Shown here: in pieces, positions 32,227-42,603 of the stretch
How positions within the stretch are numbered: the first letter of the stretch is position 1
Layout of the letters: every line of letters starts with the position of its first letter
From: Naegleria lovaniensis
Lineage: Eukaryota; Heterolobosea; Eutetramitea; Acrasida; Naegleriidae
DNA length: 64,000 nt
Reading direction: 5' to 3'
NCBI RefSeq assembly: GCF_003324165.1
Contig: NW_025407824.1
Span: 372,001-436,000 of the forward strand
Made by a program: the position numbers and the translations under genes
Notes under the pieces: model-generated
Database searches by the model: none
Told to the model about the DNA's origin: nothing
The model's input: only the letters and a program-made list of their open reading frames with translations

Positions 32227-33635
32227 TCACTCAATTTGTTTTTTCTTTCTTGGTACTCGTTTTCTCATCTGAGGTTGTTTTTGATTGCTAGAGACACTGT
32301 GGGTAGTATGATCTACTACTGTTTCATCATGATGTTTCTTTTGTTGAGCTTTTGAATCTTCAGACTCGATGTGTCCCTCTTCTTCATCTCTATCACTTGA
32401 GGAAGTCAGCATATCAGCATGGCTCACTTGAATTGTGTGTTGCTTTACCAATGATGATGATGGAGTCTCTACTCTCTTTTCTTGATGTGTGGATGGCTTT
32501 GTTGGCATGTCGTAAGATGAATGATGTTTTAAATGTTGCTTTTGGCTAACATACAACTGTTGATTCTTGTTCGAACGAATAAAAATTAAATAAATAAGGA
32601 ACAATCCAAATACGATCCAACCAAATATGTTAAAGCTCAGAAATATAGGAAATAATATGAAAAAGCTTGTAATAGGATAGTTGAAAAAGTAATACCATAT
32701 TCCAGTGACTTGAGCCATCATTTGAATGCTTGCGGAATAAATTTGTACATCAGGAGATCCAACCCACACATGAATATGAGAAGCTTTCTGTAATATTACT
32801 CGATGATTAAATTCGAGTAGTTGTGTTTCAGTTAACATTTCCAATATTTGTCTTTCAGGTTCATTTTCATTTCCAAATATAATATATGGTATACTCATCA
32901 AATCTTTGACAGTTCTTATAATATTTGAGTTATATTTGATCATGCTCTGTGAATAAGATAAGTGTCATGAGAGTTGAATTGAACTCAGTAACATACACTT
33001 CGAGAAGTTGAAAATAGTCTCACATTATTTCTGTCATAAAAATCAGCGTGTACTGTAAACATTCCAACTTTTCGGTTTGCCACTGACTCGGGTAGGTTTA
33101 GCTTAATTCTAAATGTGTCAATAAATAATCCAGATTGGATGAGTGATCGTGATGAATCATTCGGAAGAAGTGTGACATTGGCATAGAGTGATTTATCTTC
33201 CTTTACAAAGAATAATGGATGATCATATTGCGTGGGAGGACGACGATAAAACAGTACTATCATCACCACAAACATGGCTGTCAAGGTCGAAAGTACAAAC
33301 GCCACAAATAAATAAATCAAAATTGCTAAAATTTTAAAAAAGTGTTTTTTCAAAAAATCAGTTAGAGGATTATTGATCAACAGACTTTGTACGGTTTGTA
33401 AAATTCCTAAATAACTTTTTATCATATTCATGAATGGTTCGGTAAGCCTCTTGATCATTGAAGTGAGAAAGGACGGACAACAACACGAGATGCATAGGCT
33501 CATCAACACTTTTGAAATTCCACGGGAATGATGTTTTGAATCGTCATGTTTTCTCAACGTTGGGTGATGATCCACATGCTGACCACTGTTCTCGGAAGGA
33601 GTGTTTGTGTCGACATGCAAAGTGGTTCGAGTCAT
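32227..33635 (-). CDS. Seipin, ER lipid-droplet biogenesis protein
   Basis: Exons are 32997-33635 and 32227-32946; 452 residues, a 50-nt phase-0 intron (CGAAGT|GTATGT, TTCACAG). ATG at 33635 follows eight A. Seipin oligomerises in the ER at droplet contact sites and controls droplet formation. Two membrane helices are visible: one at about residue 105 (FKILAILIYLFVAFVLSTL) and one after the lumenal domain (FFILFPIFLSFNIFGWIVFG). The lumenal beta-sandwich carries the family motif NRKVGMFTVHADFYDRNN and the post-junction MIKYNSNIIRTVKDL and PYIIFG. Long hydrophilic N- and C-terminal tails, the latter lysine-rich (RKRVPRKKKQIE), exceed the core fold and resemble the extended animal form. Its neighbours, a lipase and PEX11, hint at a lipid theme only by position. 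Confidence 0.9.
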
Positions 33636-33860
33636 TTTTTTTGTTTGGAATTTTATAAAAGAAAGGATCAAAGTGATAATGACTAATAATGGAGCTTGAG
33701 AGTTTCAAAAAGTTTCATCAATGTATGGTTTTTTGAAAACAAATTTCTTTAATAGTTGTTGGATTGCCATTTTCATGAATTACCTTAAAGAATTATTAAA
33801 ACACCACCAACACTCCAATACTGTAAGGCTCAATAATTCTCTTCACAAAAAATCATATTT

Positions 33861-34283
33861 TTAAATGAAATGGCTAAATTTTCCACTCTGATACAATAAG
33901 AATGCATTGATTGCATGAATGGACATGTCATAGAGTGTCAAAAAGAAATCCACAGTGACATAGGGTGCCTCTCGAGAATACTCTGCACTACTCCATTTTC
34001 TAATTCTAATCGAATAGTAACCATTGTGCCAAGTCAACACATAAAACATGTGTGCAATGAAATGGAACATTACAAAATAAAAGTAAATGGAATTCAAGGT
34101 TTGTTCCGATAAAACAAACAAAATACTCAAACCACTCACTCCATCATAGAAGAACCACATGCCCATATTCTTCAATGCTTGTTCTTTAGGTTTATAAAGA
34201 CGAGTGAATACAAAGGCATGGGAAACGAGAAGATAAATCTCTGAAAGAAATAAAAGACGAGGAATGAGAGATGTAACGTCCAT
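33861..34283 (-). CDS. Small polytopic membrane protein, unknown
   Basis: A protein of 140 residues from ATG at 34283 (MDVTSLIPRLLFL); upstream there is only an in-frame TTG within a CA/GT-repeat leader. Four hydrophobic helices are visible (LFLSEIYLLVSHAFVF, WFFYDGVSGLSILFVL, FYFVMFHFIAHMFYVL, FFLTLYDMSIHAINAFLLY). Loops carry conserved-looking residues (RLYKPKEQ, WHNGYYSIRIRKW). The four-helix layout with His residues inside the third helix could be a small redox or lipid-modifying membrane protein, but no family was recognised. Confidence 0.65.
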   Translation of the reverse strand: MDVTSLIPRLLFLSEIYLLVSHAFVFTRLYKPKEQALKNMGMWFFYDGVSGLSILFVLSEQTLNSIYFYFVMFHFIAHMFYVLTWHNGYYSIRIRKWSSAEYSREAPYVTVDFFLTLYDMSIHAINAFLLYQSGKFSHFI

Positions 34284-34663
34284 GTGTGTGTGTGATTTCA
34301 AAAGAAGTGTGTGTGTGTGGGTGTGTTTTCAGAATGGTGTAGTGTGTATTGCGGTGGGAAGGAACCTTTTTTTCGCGTGTGGCTGTGAGAGAGACCACAC
34401 ACGGTATGAGACAAACACCTTTTCGAGCTTGAATTGAAATTGGATTCACTCCGACTTTGATCTTGGTGATTTTAAATTCTGCAAATTTTCCTAACCTCCA
34501 CTCTGAATGTATTGCTCGACTCTAAATTGAATCACAATTTTGAAAAAACAATTACTATTCATAAAGCACAAGATTGAGATTTATGGTTTGACTCTTCACA
34601 GCACAACACTTTGAAAATCCAATCCTCTTCCTTTCAATATGACCACACACATCCCATGTACGC
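34284..34663. other. Intergenic with GT-rich leader
   Basis: About 380 bp between two minus-strand genes. The part next to the 34283 start is rich in GTGTG runs (about 34284-34325). No coding frame of interest. Confidence 0.5.
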
Positions 34664-35776
34664 TTATTGTGGTAAAGATGAAATGACTCCTAATTTTGTT
34701 TTAAAAGCTGACAAATAAAAGGTCATATCATGACATTTCACAAGTCCTCTCACAGGACAAGTTAAATCAATGCGATGACCAGCGTGTTGGAATCCAAAAA
34801 TCTTTGGTGGTACTGTGGTCACGATATCATCTTGAGCAGGAGTAATCACGACTCGACCTGTGATCCAATCTTTAATACTTTCAGATGCCAAAATAACAAA
34901 TCGAGTATAATGTTTGATGTAATTATTAAATGTTTTCAAGAAATCAGACTTGACAGTACGAGGTTGACCAAAGGTAATTAATTTTACATTTTGATTCATT
35001 GATGGATGATGGAATGCAAAATCTAGAGCAGCAATCATGGCAACGGCACCTCCTGTGATTTGTTTTCATGGATGTTGTTGTTATTTCATTGATCAGTTAG
35101 TTGTTTCATGATTATTCATCATTTGGTTCAATGCAGAATGATTTGTTGTTGTTGTGAGTTCATAAAAATGGAAGATATCCACAACAACAACAACAACAAT
35201 AATAGTAACGTTCATAAAAATCAATCGATCCATCAAATTCAATTTCCACACACACTCGCACACGCACACACACAACATACCTTGTGAATGACCAGTGAAA
35301 ATAATTCTCGTGTTTGGACCAAAGAGTTTGCTGAGATAGGAAATCATGCTCGACTTGGTGGATGAATAGCTATCCCAAAATCCTTCATGAACATTTCCTG
35401 CGTGGGATGATGATGGACCGAGATAGGCTGGCTCAGAGTCAACATTTAAATTATTGGCCCAATCGATGGCAGTCTTGGATCCACGATAGGAAACAATGAC
35501 AGTATCTCGATTTTTCACGACATAGGTCTTACACCAAGCACCAGCAGGATGTTTAATGGTTTGCACTAATTGTAACTCGGCTATCACATGACTACCCGCA
35601 TCTCGTGCTTTGAATACTTGACCAATACGGTCAGTGGTGTCATAGGCATATTCACTGGCATGAGCAGCGAGTAGCGAGTCAATATCAAAAGATGCTGCCT
35701 TGACCATGATGGTGCTGAGGAGGAGCACAAGGAGCACAAGGAAACTCATTGTCTTGGCACTGGACATGTTTGACAT
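34664..35776 (-). CDS. Secreted class-3 (fungal-type) lipase
   Basis: Exons are 35281-35776 and 34664-35052; 294 residues with a 228-nt phase-1 intron that splits the catalytic elbow (GHSQ|GGA). ATG at 35776 follows six A. A signal peptide is clear (SFLVLLVLLLSTIMVKA). The alpha/beta-hydrolase core includes a YRGSK motif (lid side), then GHSQGGA with the nucleophile Ser at ~164, then the acid in PAQDDIV and the His in GHRIDL. Class-3 lipases hydrolyse triacylglycerols or related esters, here extracellularly or in phagosomes, which would fit a bacterivorous amoeba (inference). The family's conserved ITFGQPRTV strand is present in the second exon. Confidence 0.92.
35143..35193 (-). repeat. Inverted repeat inside lipase intron
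   Basis: A TTGTTGTTGTTGTG arm at 35143-35156 and its exact complement at 35180-35193 enclose a 23-nt loop, giving a 14-bp perfect stem in RNA. It is made of GTT/AAC triplet repeat. It may simply be simple-sequence DNA in two orientations. Confidence 0.75.
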
Positions 35777-36067
35777 TTTTTAAACGGATGCTTTTCAAAG
35801 TGAGATTTGGATTATGATAATGTAACCATGAAAGTTCGTGTGTCATTTCCACTTTGAAAAACCACAAACACTAGCTCCCTATTGTTTTGCAACCTGTAAT
35901 GTTACAATATAGATGCTCCTACAAATTACGTGAGCCATGTGTCGTGGATTCACGACTGTAACGCTATTTTTTTTCCATTTACAGACAACTGCAGTTGACC
36001 AATTTTCCTTGACTGCTCTTTTTGTGCGCCATGGTTTCGCTGCCCAAACAGTGCAAGGAGAAAAAAA

Positions 36068-36838
36068 ATGAGTCAAGATTTGAAGACTTCACCCTACAAG
36101 GCTGTAATTAATTTCATCAACCAATTCCAAACACTGACCAACACCGGCCTCGGAAGAGACAAGGCAACCAAAGTTCTTCAATATGGATGCAAAATTATTG
36201 AAGAAATTTTGGAACGATCTGCATCTCCTGCTGTTGATCATAAAGATTTGATTGTTCGTGTCCAAAGAACAAGTGCTGGATTAGCAACTGCCAGAAGAGT
36301 GATGCGTTTTTGGAAGCCATTCCAAGGCTATGTCGCATTGATTCAATTTATTGAAGCATTAATCGGAGGAAAGAAACAAACCGTGACTGCAATTTTAGAT
36401 CTTGTTTCCAAGTTATGTATGGCACACTACTTTTTAATGGATCACTTAACTTGGTTGAGTCGTGAGAAGATTCTCTCCGATATGCCACTCGAGTTGGCAC
36501 AAAAGAGTCAATCATTTTTTGCTTCTACATTTAACAACAACAAGAATGCAGATTATTCACGCAGCAGCTCAAACTTTTGGTTTTATGGTGTGATCTTTGC
36601 TATTCTTGCCCATGTGTTGAGATGGTCCGAGTATTTGACAAAAGAAAAGAAAGAGCTTGATATTGTCAGAGATGCCAACCAACAAAAGATGTTTAGAACG
36701 TTTATTGCACTTCTTTGTGATTTTGGAACAGCAGCCATTCTTGCAAAGAAGACAAGCTTCCAAAACAAGGCAGCTCTAGGTGTATTTGGTGTTGTTTCTT
36801 CATTGATCTCTATTTATGATGCATGGCCATCCCAATAA
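36068..36838 (+). CDS. PEX11: Peroxisomal membrane biogenesis protein PEX11
   Basis: A single exon of 256 residues, ATG at 36068 after eight A. PEX11 elongates peroxisomal membranes before fission and recruits fission factors. Diagnostic segments are ATKVLQYGCKIIEEIL near residue 35, the amphipathic LATARRVMRFWKPFQGY around residue 80-95, and a C-terminal hydrophobic region (IALLCDFGTAAILAKK, ALGVFGVVSSLISIYDAW). The length and layout match the family. It lies head to head with the lipase gene (291 bp between starts). Confidence 0.93.
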   Translation: MSQDLKTSPYKAVINFINQFQTLTNTGLGRDKATKVLQYGCKIIEEILERSASPAVDHKDLIVRVQRTSAGLATARRVMRFWKPFQGYVALIQFIEALIGGKKQTVTAILDLVSKLCMAHYFLMDHLTWLSREKILSDMPLELAQKSQSFFASTFNNNKNADYSRSSSNFWFYGVIFAILAHVLRWSEYLTKEKKELDIVRDANQQKMFRTFIALLCDFGTAAILAKKTSFQNKAALGVFGVVSSLISIYDAWPSQ

Positions 36839-36967
36839 TTCCAACAATCCTGACAACTATTTTACACATTGTACATAATTTGCCAACAAGTGCTTCAATC
36901 ATTCTCCATTTTGGCAAGTAGACTTGTTTTTTGCAATTGAACAAACTGATCATGGCCAATAGTACTA

Positions 36968-38076
36968 TTAAATATAATAAAAATTATTATCTTCGTTTGA
37001 TATTTTGGATTCATTGAGCAGATCAACCACAACTTTTTGAATGTCACCCTTGTACTTTTCCAAAAGAATTAAATTTTTGGACTTGTTCAAAAATCCCATG
37101 TCATGCAACATTAATAGTTCCTTTTCAAAGGGAGCTTGACTCGATAGGCTATTGCTACTTGGAGAGGTTGTTAATGTTTTGTCAAAAGATTGGGTGAGGG
37201 ATTGCATATTTGCTGCATCATCGGTTTGCTCTGGAATTTTTGGCAAAACATGCAACATAAATGTATGATTTCCACTAAAGTGTTGTTCTCTGATTGAAGG
37301 ATTATTGTAGCAGTCCTCACACAGATCAAAGTTGTCACAATCTTTACATTTGTATCTCTTTCCCATCCAATCTTTGATTTGACAACCGTCACATACTGTT
37401 CCATAATGTGGGCCTTAGTAAAAGAATTTTGGATTTTCATTCAAAATTTTGAAATATTCGTGCTTTAAACTTACCATTTTCAGCATCAATAGAAGTTGAA
37501 TTTTCTTGGGAAGTAGATGCCATTTTGCCGATTAATTGTAACAGATTTCGTTGCATTTCAGGGGGCACTAAAATATCTACAACATTTCCAAGATAATCTC
37601 TATCGTTTTGTCTATTATTTCGTGATGATGTTGTATAGGGTGTAAATCTGTGACTTGTCAACATTTTATTCTTTTTTAAATATAATTCTTTGGGGACGAT
37701 TTGAATTTTAAATAATGTGATTTGCGAAGTGTAGCATAAATGCAGAGCTGATGTCCATTCTACCTCAGATGAAAAATCAATCCAATCTGTACCAGCTCTA
37801 TGAACCACTACTATTTAAAAAGCACAGCAACTTACCTTTTTCATCATCTTGATATCTCAGAGAATATTTATCAATCGTGATCGCGTTCGGGCTCAATGGA
37901 GAAACTTCCAAGGCTTCATTGACTTGTTGTAAAAACTTTTCAAGATTGCATTGTCCATAAGGAAGGATCATTCTTCGGACTTGAGTGGCTGTGTGTTCCA
38001 AGCCATTTTCATGAATAAACACTTTGGCGTTAATGTTCCGAATATGATCTGATGATGTAGAAGCGGATGGCTCCAT
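36968..38076 (-). CDS. PB1-ZZ-UBA autophagy receptor, p62/NBR1-like
   Basis: Exons: 37836-38076, 37475-37786 and 36968-37413; 332 residues, introns 49 and 61 nt, phase 1. The N-terminal PB1 domain has the basic cluster (ATQVRRMILP) and acidic OPCA-type motif (RYQDDEKDWIDFSS) made contiguous by splicing. A ZZ zinc finger follows: VCDGCQIKDWMGKRYKCKDC then DLCEDCY, with the family's C-x2-C pattern. The C terminus is a UBA domain (KELLMLHDMGFLNKSKNLIL, then IQKVVVDLL). PB1 polymerisation plus UBA ubiquitin binding defines p62/SQSTM1- and NBR1-type selective autophagy receptors. The FW domain of NBR1 is absent and I see no clear LIR motif. It starts back to back with the RNA polymerase III gene, 193 bp apart. 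Confidence 0.88.
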
Positions 38077-38269
38077 TTAATTCGTTATTTTTTTTTTAAT
38101 GATTGAAATTGCTAATAATATTTAGTTTCCGTTTTTCCATGCTGCCTCAGGTAATTATTTGTGATTCATTATGATGAAACTATTGATAATTTGGTTTCAA
38201 TATTGGCCAATTCATGTTCCATCATCAAATTGCATCTCGAAAACAATAAAAATTCAACAATCAAAAAAA

Positions 38270-41200
38270 ATGAGCATTCAACCAAGCCAAAACGTTACGC
38301 TGGAAGACAAAGTGCATGAGCGTGTGGTGCAACACGTTCATCTTCCAAAGCGAATTTCTCAAATTCGGTTCAGTGTTTTTACTCCGGAAGATATTAGAAG
38401 AATGTCTACAATACAAGTTTTTAACCATTATTATTATACACCAGATAGACGAGGCTTTCCTCATGGTCCTCTTGATCCGAGATTGGGTACCGGAACGAAG
38501 AAAGATATCTGTGAGACGTGTGGCTTGGGAGTAGCAGATTGTATCGGGCACTATGGATATGTAAAACTAGAATTACCAGTGTTCCATATAGGCTTCATTT
38601 CTAATGTTGTAGAGATTTTACAAAGAATTTGCAAAGACTGCTCACGTGTTTTATTGACAGATTCAGAAATTCAAACTTTCAGAAACAAATTTAAGAAACC
38701 AAATCTAGATAACCAACAGAAAAAAGCAATTTACAAAAAAGTGGGAGAATTATGTAAAAAGTGCTCTACGTGCCCTCATTGTGGTGCATTGAATGGAAAG
38801 GTAACAAAATTGAACGCAATCAAAATTGTTCACGAAAAGTATAAAGTACCTTCCACTAGAAAAGGAAAAGAAGAAGTGGATCAACAAGCTAGAGAATTTC
38901 ATTCAGAGTTTGAACGAGCCACTCAATTAAATCCAGAAATTTCAACTTATATAGGTGAGGCTCAAGATGACATCAACCCCATAAGATGTCTTAAATTATT
39001 CAAAAACATTCCAGATACAGATGTTGAGGCTTTTAACATGAATCCCCGAGTTGTGAGACCAGAAAATTTTATACTCACTCATATTTTAGTCCCACCACTT
39101 GTTATTAGACCCTCTGTAAACACTGATGGCGGTACAAACGAAGATGATCTCACTGTTCAAATGAAAAAGATTATTGAAACAAACATAATTCTAAGAGAAA
39201 GCATCGAAAAGGGTCATTTTGTCGAAAACTTTATGGAAAAGTGGGACGCACTACAATTAGAGACTGCCCTCTACATTAATAGCGATACGAGAAACATTCC
39301 TTCTTACGTGACAAAGAAAAAGATTGGCAAAACTCTATGCCAAAGATTGAAGGGCAAACATGGTAGATTTAGAGGCAACCTGAGTGGTAAGAGAGCAAAT
39401 TTTACGGGACGTACAGTCATTTCTCCAGATCCAAACTTGGAAATTAATCAAGTTGCAATTCCAGAGCTGGTTGCTAAAGTTTTGACGTATCCTGAGGTGG
39501 TCAATAGAAATAATAAGAAATTACTTCAGTCATTAATTTTGAACGGACCTGAAGTTCACCCAGGAGCCAACTTTGTGGTTAAAAGTGATGGAGTAAGAAA
39601 GAATTTGAGTTTTGTAAAGGACAAAATGGATATTGCAAAGAACTTGAAATTTGGTGACATTGTTGAACGCCACGTCATGAACGGAGATTATGCCTTATTT
39701 AACAGACAGCCCTCGCTGCACAGACTCAGTATTATGTGTCACCGTGTTAAGGTATTGCCTTACAGAACTTTCAGATTCAACGTTTGTGATTGTGCACCAT
39801 ATAATGCAGATTTCGACGGAGATGAAATGAACGTACACATTCCTCAAACCGAAGAAGCAAAAGCTGAAGCAGGAATGCTTATGGACATTCTAAAAAATCT
39901 CATCACACCTAAGAACGGAGATCCAGTTATTTCTTGCAACCAGGACTTTTTAACAGCTGCTTGGAAAATGACCAGAAAGAATACTTTCTTTGATCGTGCA
40001 GAATTTTGCATGTTGTGTTCCTATATGGGCATTGAAGATAAGAAGATTGACTTGCCTCCACCTACCATTTTGAAACCTATTGAACTATGGACTGGAAAAC
40101 AACTATTTTCCTTATTGATCAAACCTAACAATAACACAAAAGTGTTTGTAAACTTCGAAACCAAGGCCAAAAACTATTGGAAAGATGAAACCATGTGCCC
40201 AAATGATGGTTACGTATGCTTTAGAAACAGTTACTTGATTTGTGGAAATTTGGATAAGAAGATTTTGGGAGATGGCAGCAAGAGTTCGCTATTCTATGTA
40301 TTGATCAGAACAGTAGGTCCTGCATATGCTGCTGCGTGTATGGCAAGAGTGGCTCGAGTAGCTTCCAGATGGTTAATGAATCATGGTTTTTCTATTGGTA
40401 TTGATGACGTCATGCCTTCACCATCTCTAACAGAAAAGAAAAAGATGATTTTATCGGAGGGTTATAAGGTGTGTGATCAGTACATTAAACTTTTCAAAGA
40501 TGGTAAACTGGAACCTCAACCTGGTTGCAACATGGAACAAACTCTTGAAGCGAAACTCAATAAGGAATTATCAGAAATTAGAGGTAGAGCAGGTAGTATG
40601 TGTGTGGATGAATTGCACTGGTCGAATGCTCCTCTTACAATGTCAGTGTGTGGTTCTAAGGGTTCTGTGATCAATATTTCACAAATGATTGCTTGTGTTG
40701 GGCAACAAACGGTTGGTGGTACTCGTATTGCTAATGGTTTCATGAATAGAACGTTACCTCATTTTCCAATGTTTGCAAGAGATGCAGCAGCAAAAGGTTT
40801 TGTTTCTAACAGCTTCTTTACTGGTCTGACTCCAACAGAATTTTTCTTCCACACTATGGGAGGCAGAGAAGGAATTGTCGATACAGCTGTTAAAACTGCA
40901 GAAACTGGTTATATGCAAAGAAGATTAATGAAAGCTCTTGAAGATTTATTTGTTGCCTATGATGGATCGGTGAGATCTGCAGACAATTCAATCATTCAAT
41001 TCAAGTATGGTGATGATGGAATGGATCCTCATCGAATGGAAAGCGAAGAGAGTGGAAGACCTCTCAATTTCTCGTTTATCATGATGCACGAAAAGAATAC
41101 CAATTTACCAACAAAGAATGAAAGAGCTCTCACTCCAATCGAAATTACAGAAAAAGTTGAACAATATCTCCAAGAACCTTCTTCACGCACACTATTTTCA

Positions 41201-42562
41201 GACAAGTTTATGGATGAACTGAGAACCTTCATGAACAATTACACCAGTAAGCTTGAAAATATGCTAAAAGGAGTAGAATCAGCTCGATCCAAGAGAACAT
41301 CTGAATTTGAAAAAGATGCATGGGATGTAGTTGTACATTATATTGAGAAAATTACTGAAAGACAATTACTTGCATTCTTACATTCTTGCAGACGTAAATA
41401 TGAAAAAGCATGTGTAGATCCTGGAGAACCAGTGGGAGGTATTGCTGGTCAATCCATTGGTGAGCCAACCACTCAAATGACTTTGAAAACTTTCCACTTT
41501 GCTGGTGTTGCCAGTATGAACGTTACGTTGGGTGTTCCTCGTATTAAGGAAATTATTGATGCTACTAAGAACATTAGTACTCCAATCATTACAGCATATT
41601 TAGACACTCCAGCAACAGCTTCAAAGAAACAAAAGGAAATTTCTGCACGTATGGTCAAGGGAAGAATCGAAAAAACAACATTGGGTCAAGTTGTTAATCA
41701 CATTCGAGAAGTTTACAATTTAGGAATTTGCTACATTGAAATTGAACTAGATATGAAGCAAATTTCTGCTCTTCAACTTGATATCACTCCAGAAACAGTT
41801 AGACATAGTATTTTGCATTCTCCTCTTATGAAATTTGAAAAGTCAAAAGATAAGTCAAAAGACAGCAAAACTAAATTATCTGATGATCCTAATTTAGTTA
41901 GAATTCAAAACGGTAATATCAGAGTATATCCTCCATCTGTAGATAGAGACAGCATGTATTTCAATATTCAAAGATTGAAGAGATATTTACCTGAAGTAAT
42001 TGTTGCAGGTATTCCAACAACTAATAGAGCTGTCATTAACGAAGAAAAGGGAAATATTTATCTTTTAGTTGAAGGAATGGACTTACTTGCAGTCATGGGA
42101 GTTCCAGGTGTGCATGCCAAAACGACCAAGACCAACAACATTATTGAAATCTCAACAACCCTAGGCATTGAATCTGCTCGACAAGTCATTATGGATGAAA
42201 TCAAATACACCACAGGTAGTTACGGTATGAATATTGACACGAGACATATCAAATTATTGGCTGACATTATGACATTTAAAGGAGATATTTTCGGTATTCA
42301 AAGACATGGTATCATTAAGATCAGAGACAGTGTGTTAAAGATGGCATCTTTCGAACAAACAACAGACCATCTCTTTGAAGCTGCATCACATACCAGAGTT
42401 GATGATGTCAATGGTGTCAGTGAATGTATTATCATGGGCGTTCCAATTCCTATCGGTACTGGTTTGTTCAAGCTGTTGCAAGATGCTCATGTAGAAAAGA
42501 AGAGAACACTTCCAATTAACAGAAAACGACCAATTTTCTCTACAAAATCACTCCTCAAATAA
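38270..42562 (+). CDS. RPC1: DNA-directed RNA polymerase III largest subunit
   Basis: A protein of 1430 residues; ATG at 38270 follows eight A. The frame is open 99 bases upstream from another ATG (38171) but that stretch is not family-like. It transcribes tRNA, 5S rRNA and U6 genes in the nucleus. Zinc-binding elements are visible early (CETCGLGVADCIGH; CSTCPHCGALNG). The catalytic NADFDGDEMNVHIPQTEEAK loop with three metal-binding Asp lies at about residues 512-530. RFRGNLSGKRANFTGRTVIS precedes it, and GEPVGGIAGQSIGEPTTQMT is the trigger loop/bridge region. RPC1 identity over Pol I and II comes from HEKYK, GPEVHPGANF, the absence of a CTD heptad repeat and overall length close to human POLR3A. 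Stops of this gene and of the next are only 41 bp apart, tail to tail. Confidence 0.97.
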   Translation: MSIQPSQNVTLEDKVHERVVQHVHLPKRISQIRFSVFTPEDIRRMSTIQVFNHYYYTPDRRGFPHGPLDPRLGTGTKKDICETCGLGVADCIGHYGYVKLELPVFHIGFISNVVEILQRICKDCSRVLLTDSEIQTFRNKFKKPNLDNQQKKAIYKKVGELCKKCSTCPHCGALNGKVTKLNAIKIVHEKYKVPSTRKGKEEVDQQAREFHSEFERATQLNPEISTYIGEAQDDINPIRCLKLFKNIPDTDVEAFNMNPRVVRPENFILTHILVPPLVIRPSVNTDGGTNEDDLTVQMKKIIETNIILRESIEKGHFVENFMEKWDALQLETALYINSDTRNIPSYVTKKKIGKTLCQRLKGKHGRFRGNLSGKRANFTGRTVISPDPNLEINQVAIPELVAKVLTYPEVVNRNNKKLLQSLILNGPEVHPGANFVVKSDGVRKNLSFVKDKMDIAKNLKFGDIVERHVMNGDYALFNRQPSLHRLSIMCHRVKVLPYRTFRFNVCDCAPYNADFDGDEMNVHIPQTEEAKAEAGMLMDILKNLITPKNGDPVISCNQDFLTAAWKMTRKNTFFDRAEFCMLCSYMGIEDKKIDLPPPTILKPIELWTGKQLFSLLIKPNNNTKVFVNFETKAKNYWKDETMCPNDGYVCFRNSYLICGNLDKKILGDGSKSSLFYVLIRTVGPAYAAACMARVARVASRWLMNHGFSIGIDDVMPSPSLTEKKKMILSEGYKVCDQYIKLFKDGKLEPQPGCNMEQTLEAKLNKELSEIRGRAGSMCVDELHWSNAPLTMSVCGSKGSVINISQMIACVGQQTVGGTRIANGFMNRTLPHFPMFARDAAAKGFVSNSFFTGLTPTEFFFHTMGGREGIVDTAVKTAETGYMQRRLMKALEDLFVAYDGSVRSADNSIIQFKYGDDGMDPHRMESEESGRPLNFSFIMMHEKNTNLPTKNERALTPIEITEKVEQYLQEPSSRTLFSDKFMDELRTFMNNYTSKLENMLKGVESARSKRTSEFEKDAWDVVVHYIEKITERQLLAFLHSCRRKYEKACVDPGEPVGGIAGQSIGEPTTQMTLKTFHFAGVASMNVTLGVPRIKEIIDATKNISTPIITAYLDTPATASKKQKEISARMVKGRIEKTTLGQVVNHIREVYNLGICYIEIELDMKQISALQLDITPETVRHSILHSPLMKFEKSKDKSKDSKTKLSDDPNLVRIQNGNIRVYPPSVDRDSMYFNIQRLKRYLPEVIVAGIPTTNRAVINEEKGNIYLLVEGMDLLAVMGVPGVHAKTTKTNNIIEISTTLGIESARQVIMDEIKYTTGSYGMNIDTRHIKLLADIMTFKGDIFGIQRHGIIKIRDSVLKMASFEQTTDHLFEAASHTRVDDVNGVSECIIMGVPIPIGTGLFKLLQDAHVEKKRTLPINRKRPIFSTKSLLK

Positions 42563-42603
42563 TAAATTATTGCTCTATGTGAAATAATGCTCAACAACCT
42601 TTA

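Noticed and set aside
35053-35280. Box C/D snoRNA in the lipase intron (ATGATGA ... CTGA)
   Set aside because: The boxes are under 30 nt apart and lack a terminal stem; too small for a C/D RNA.
38171-38269. Upstream in-frame ATG extending RPC1 by 33 residues
   Set aside because: The extension has no family counterpart and would cut into the short divergent promoter; the ATG at 38270 has the A-run context.
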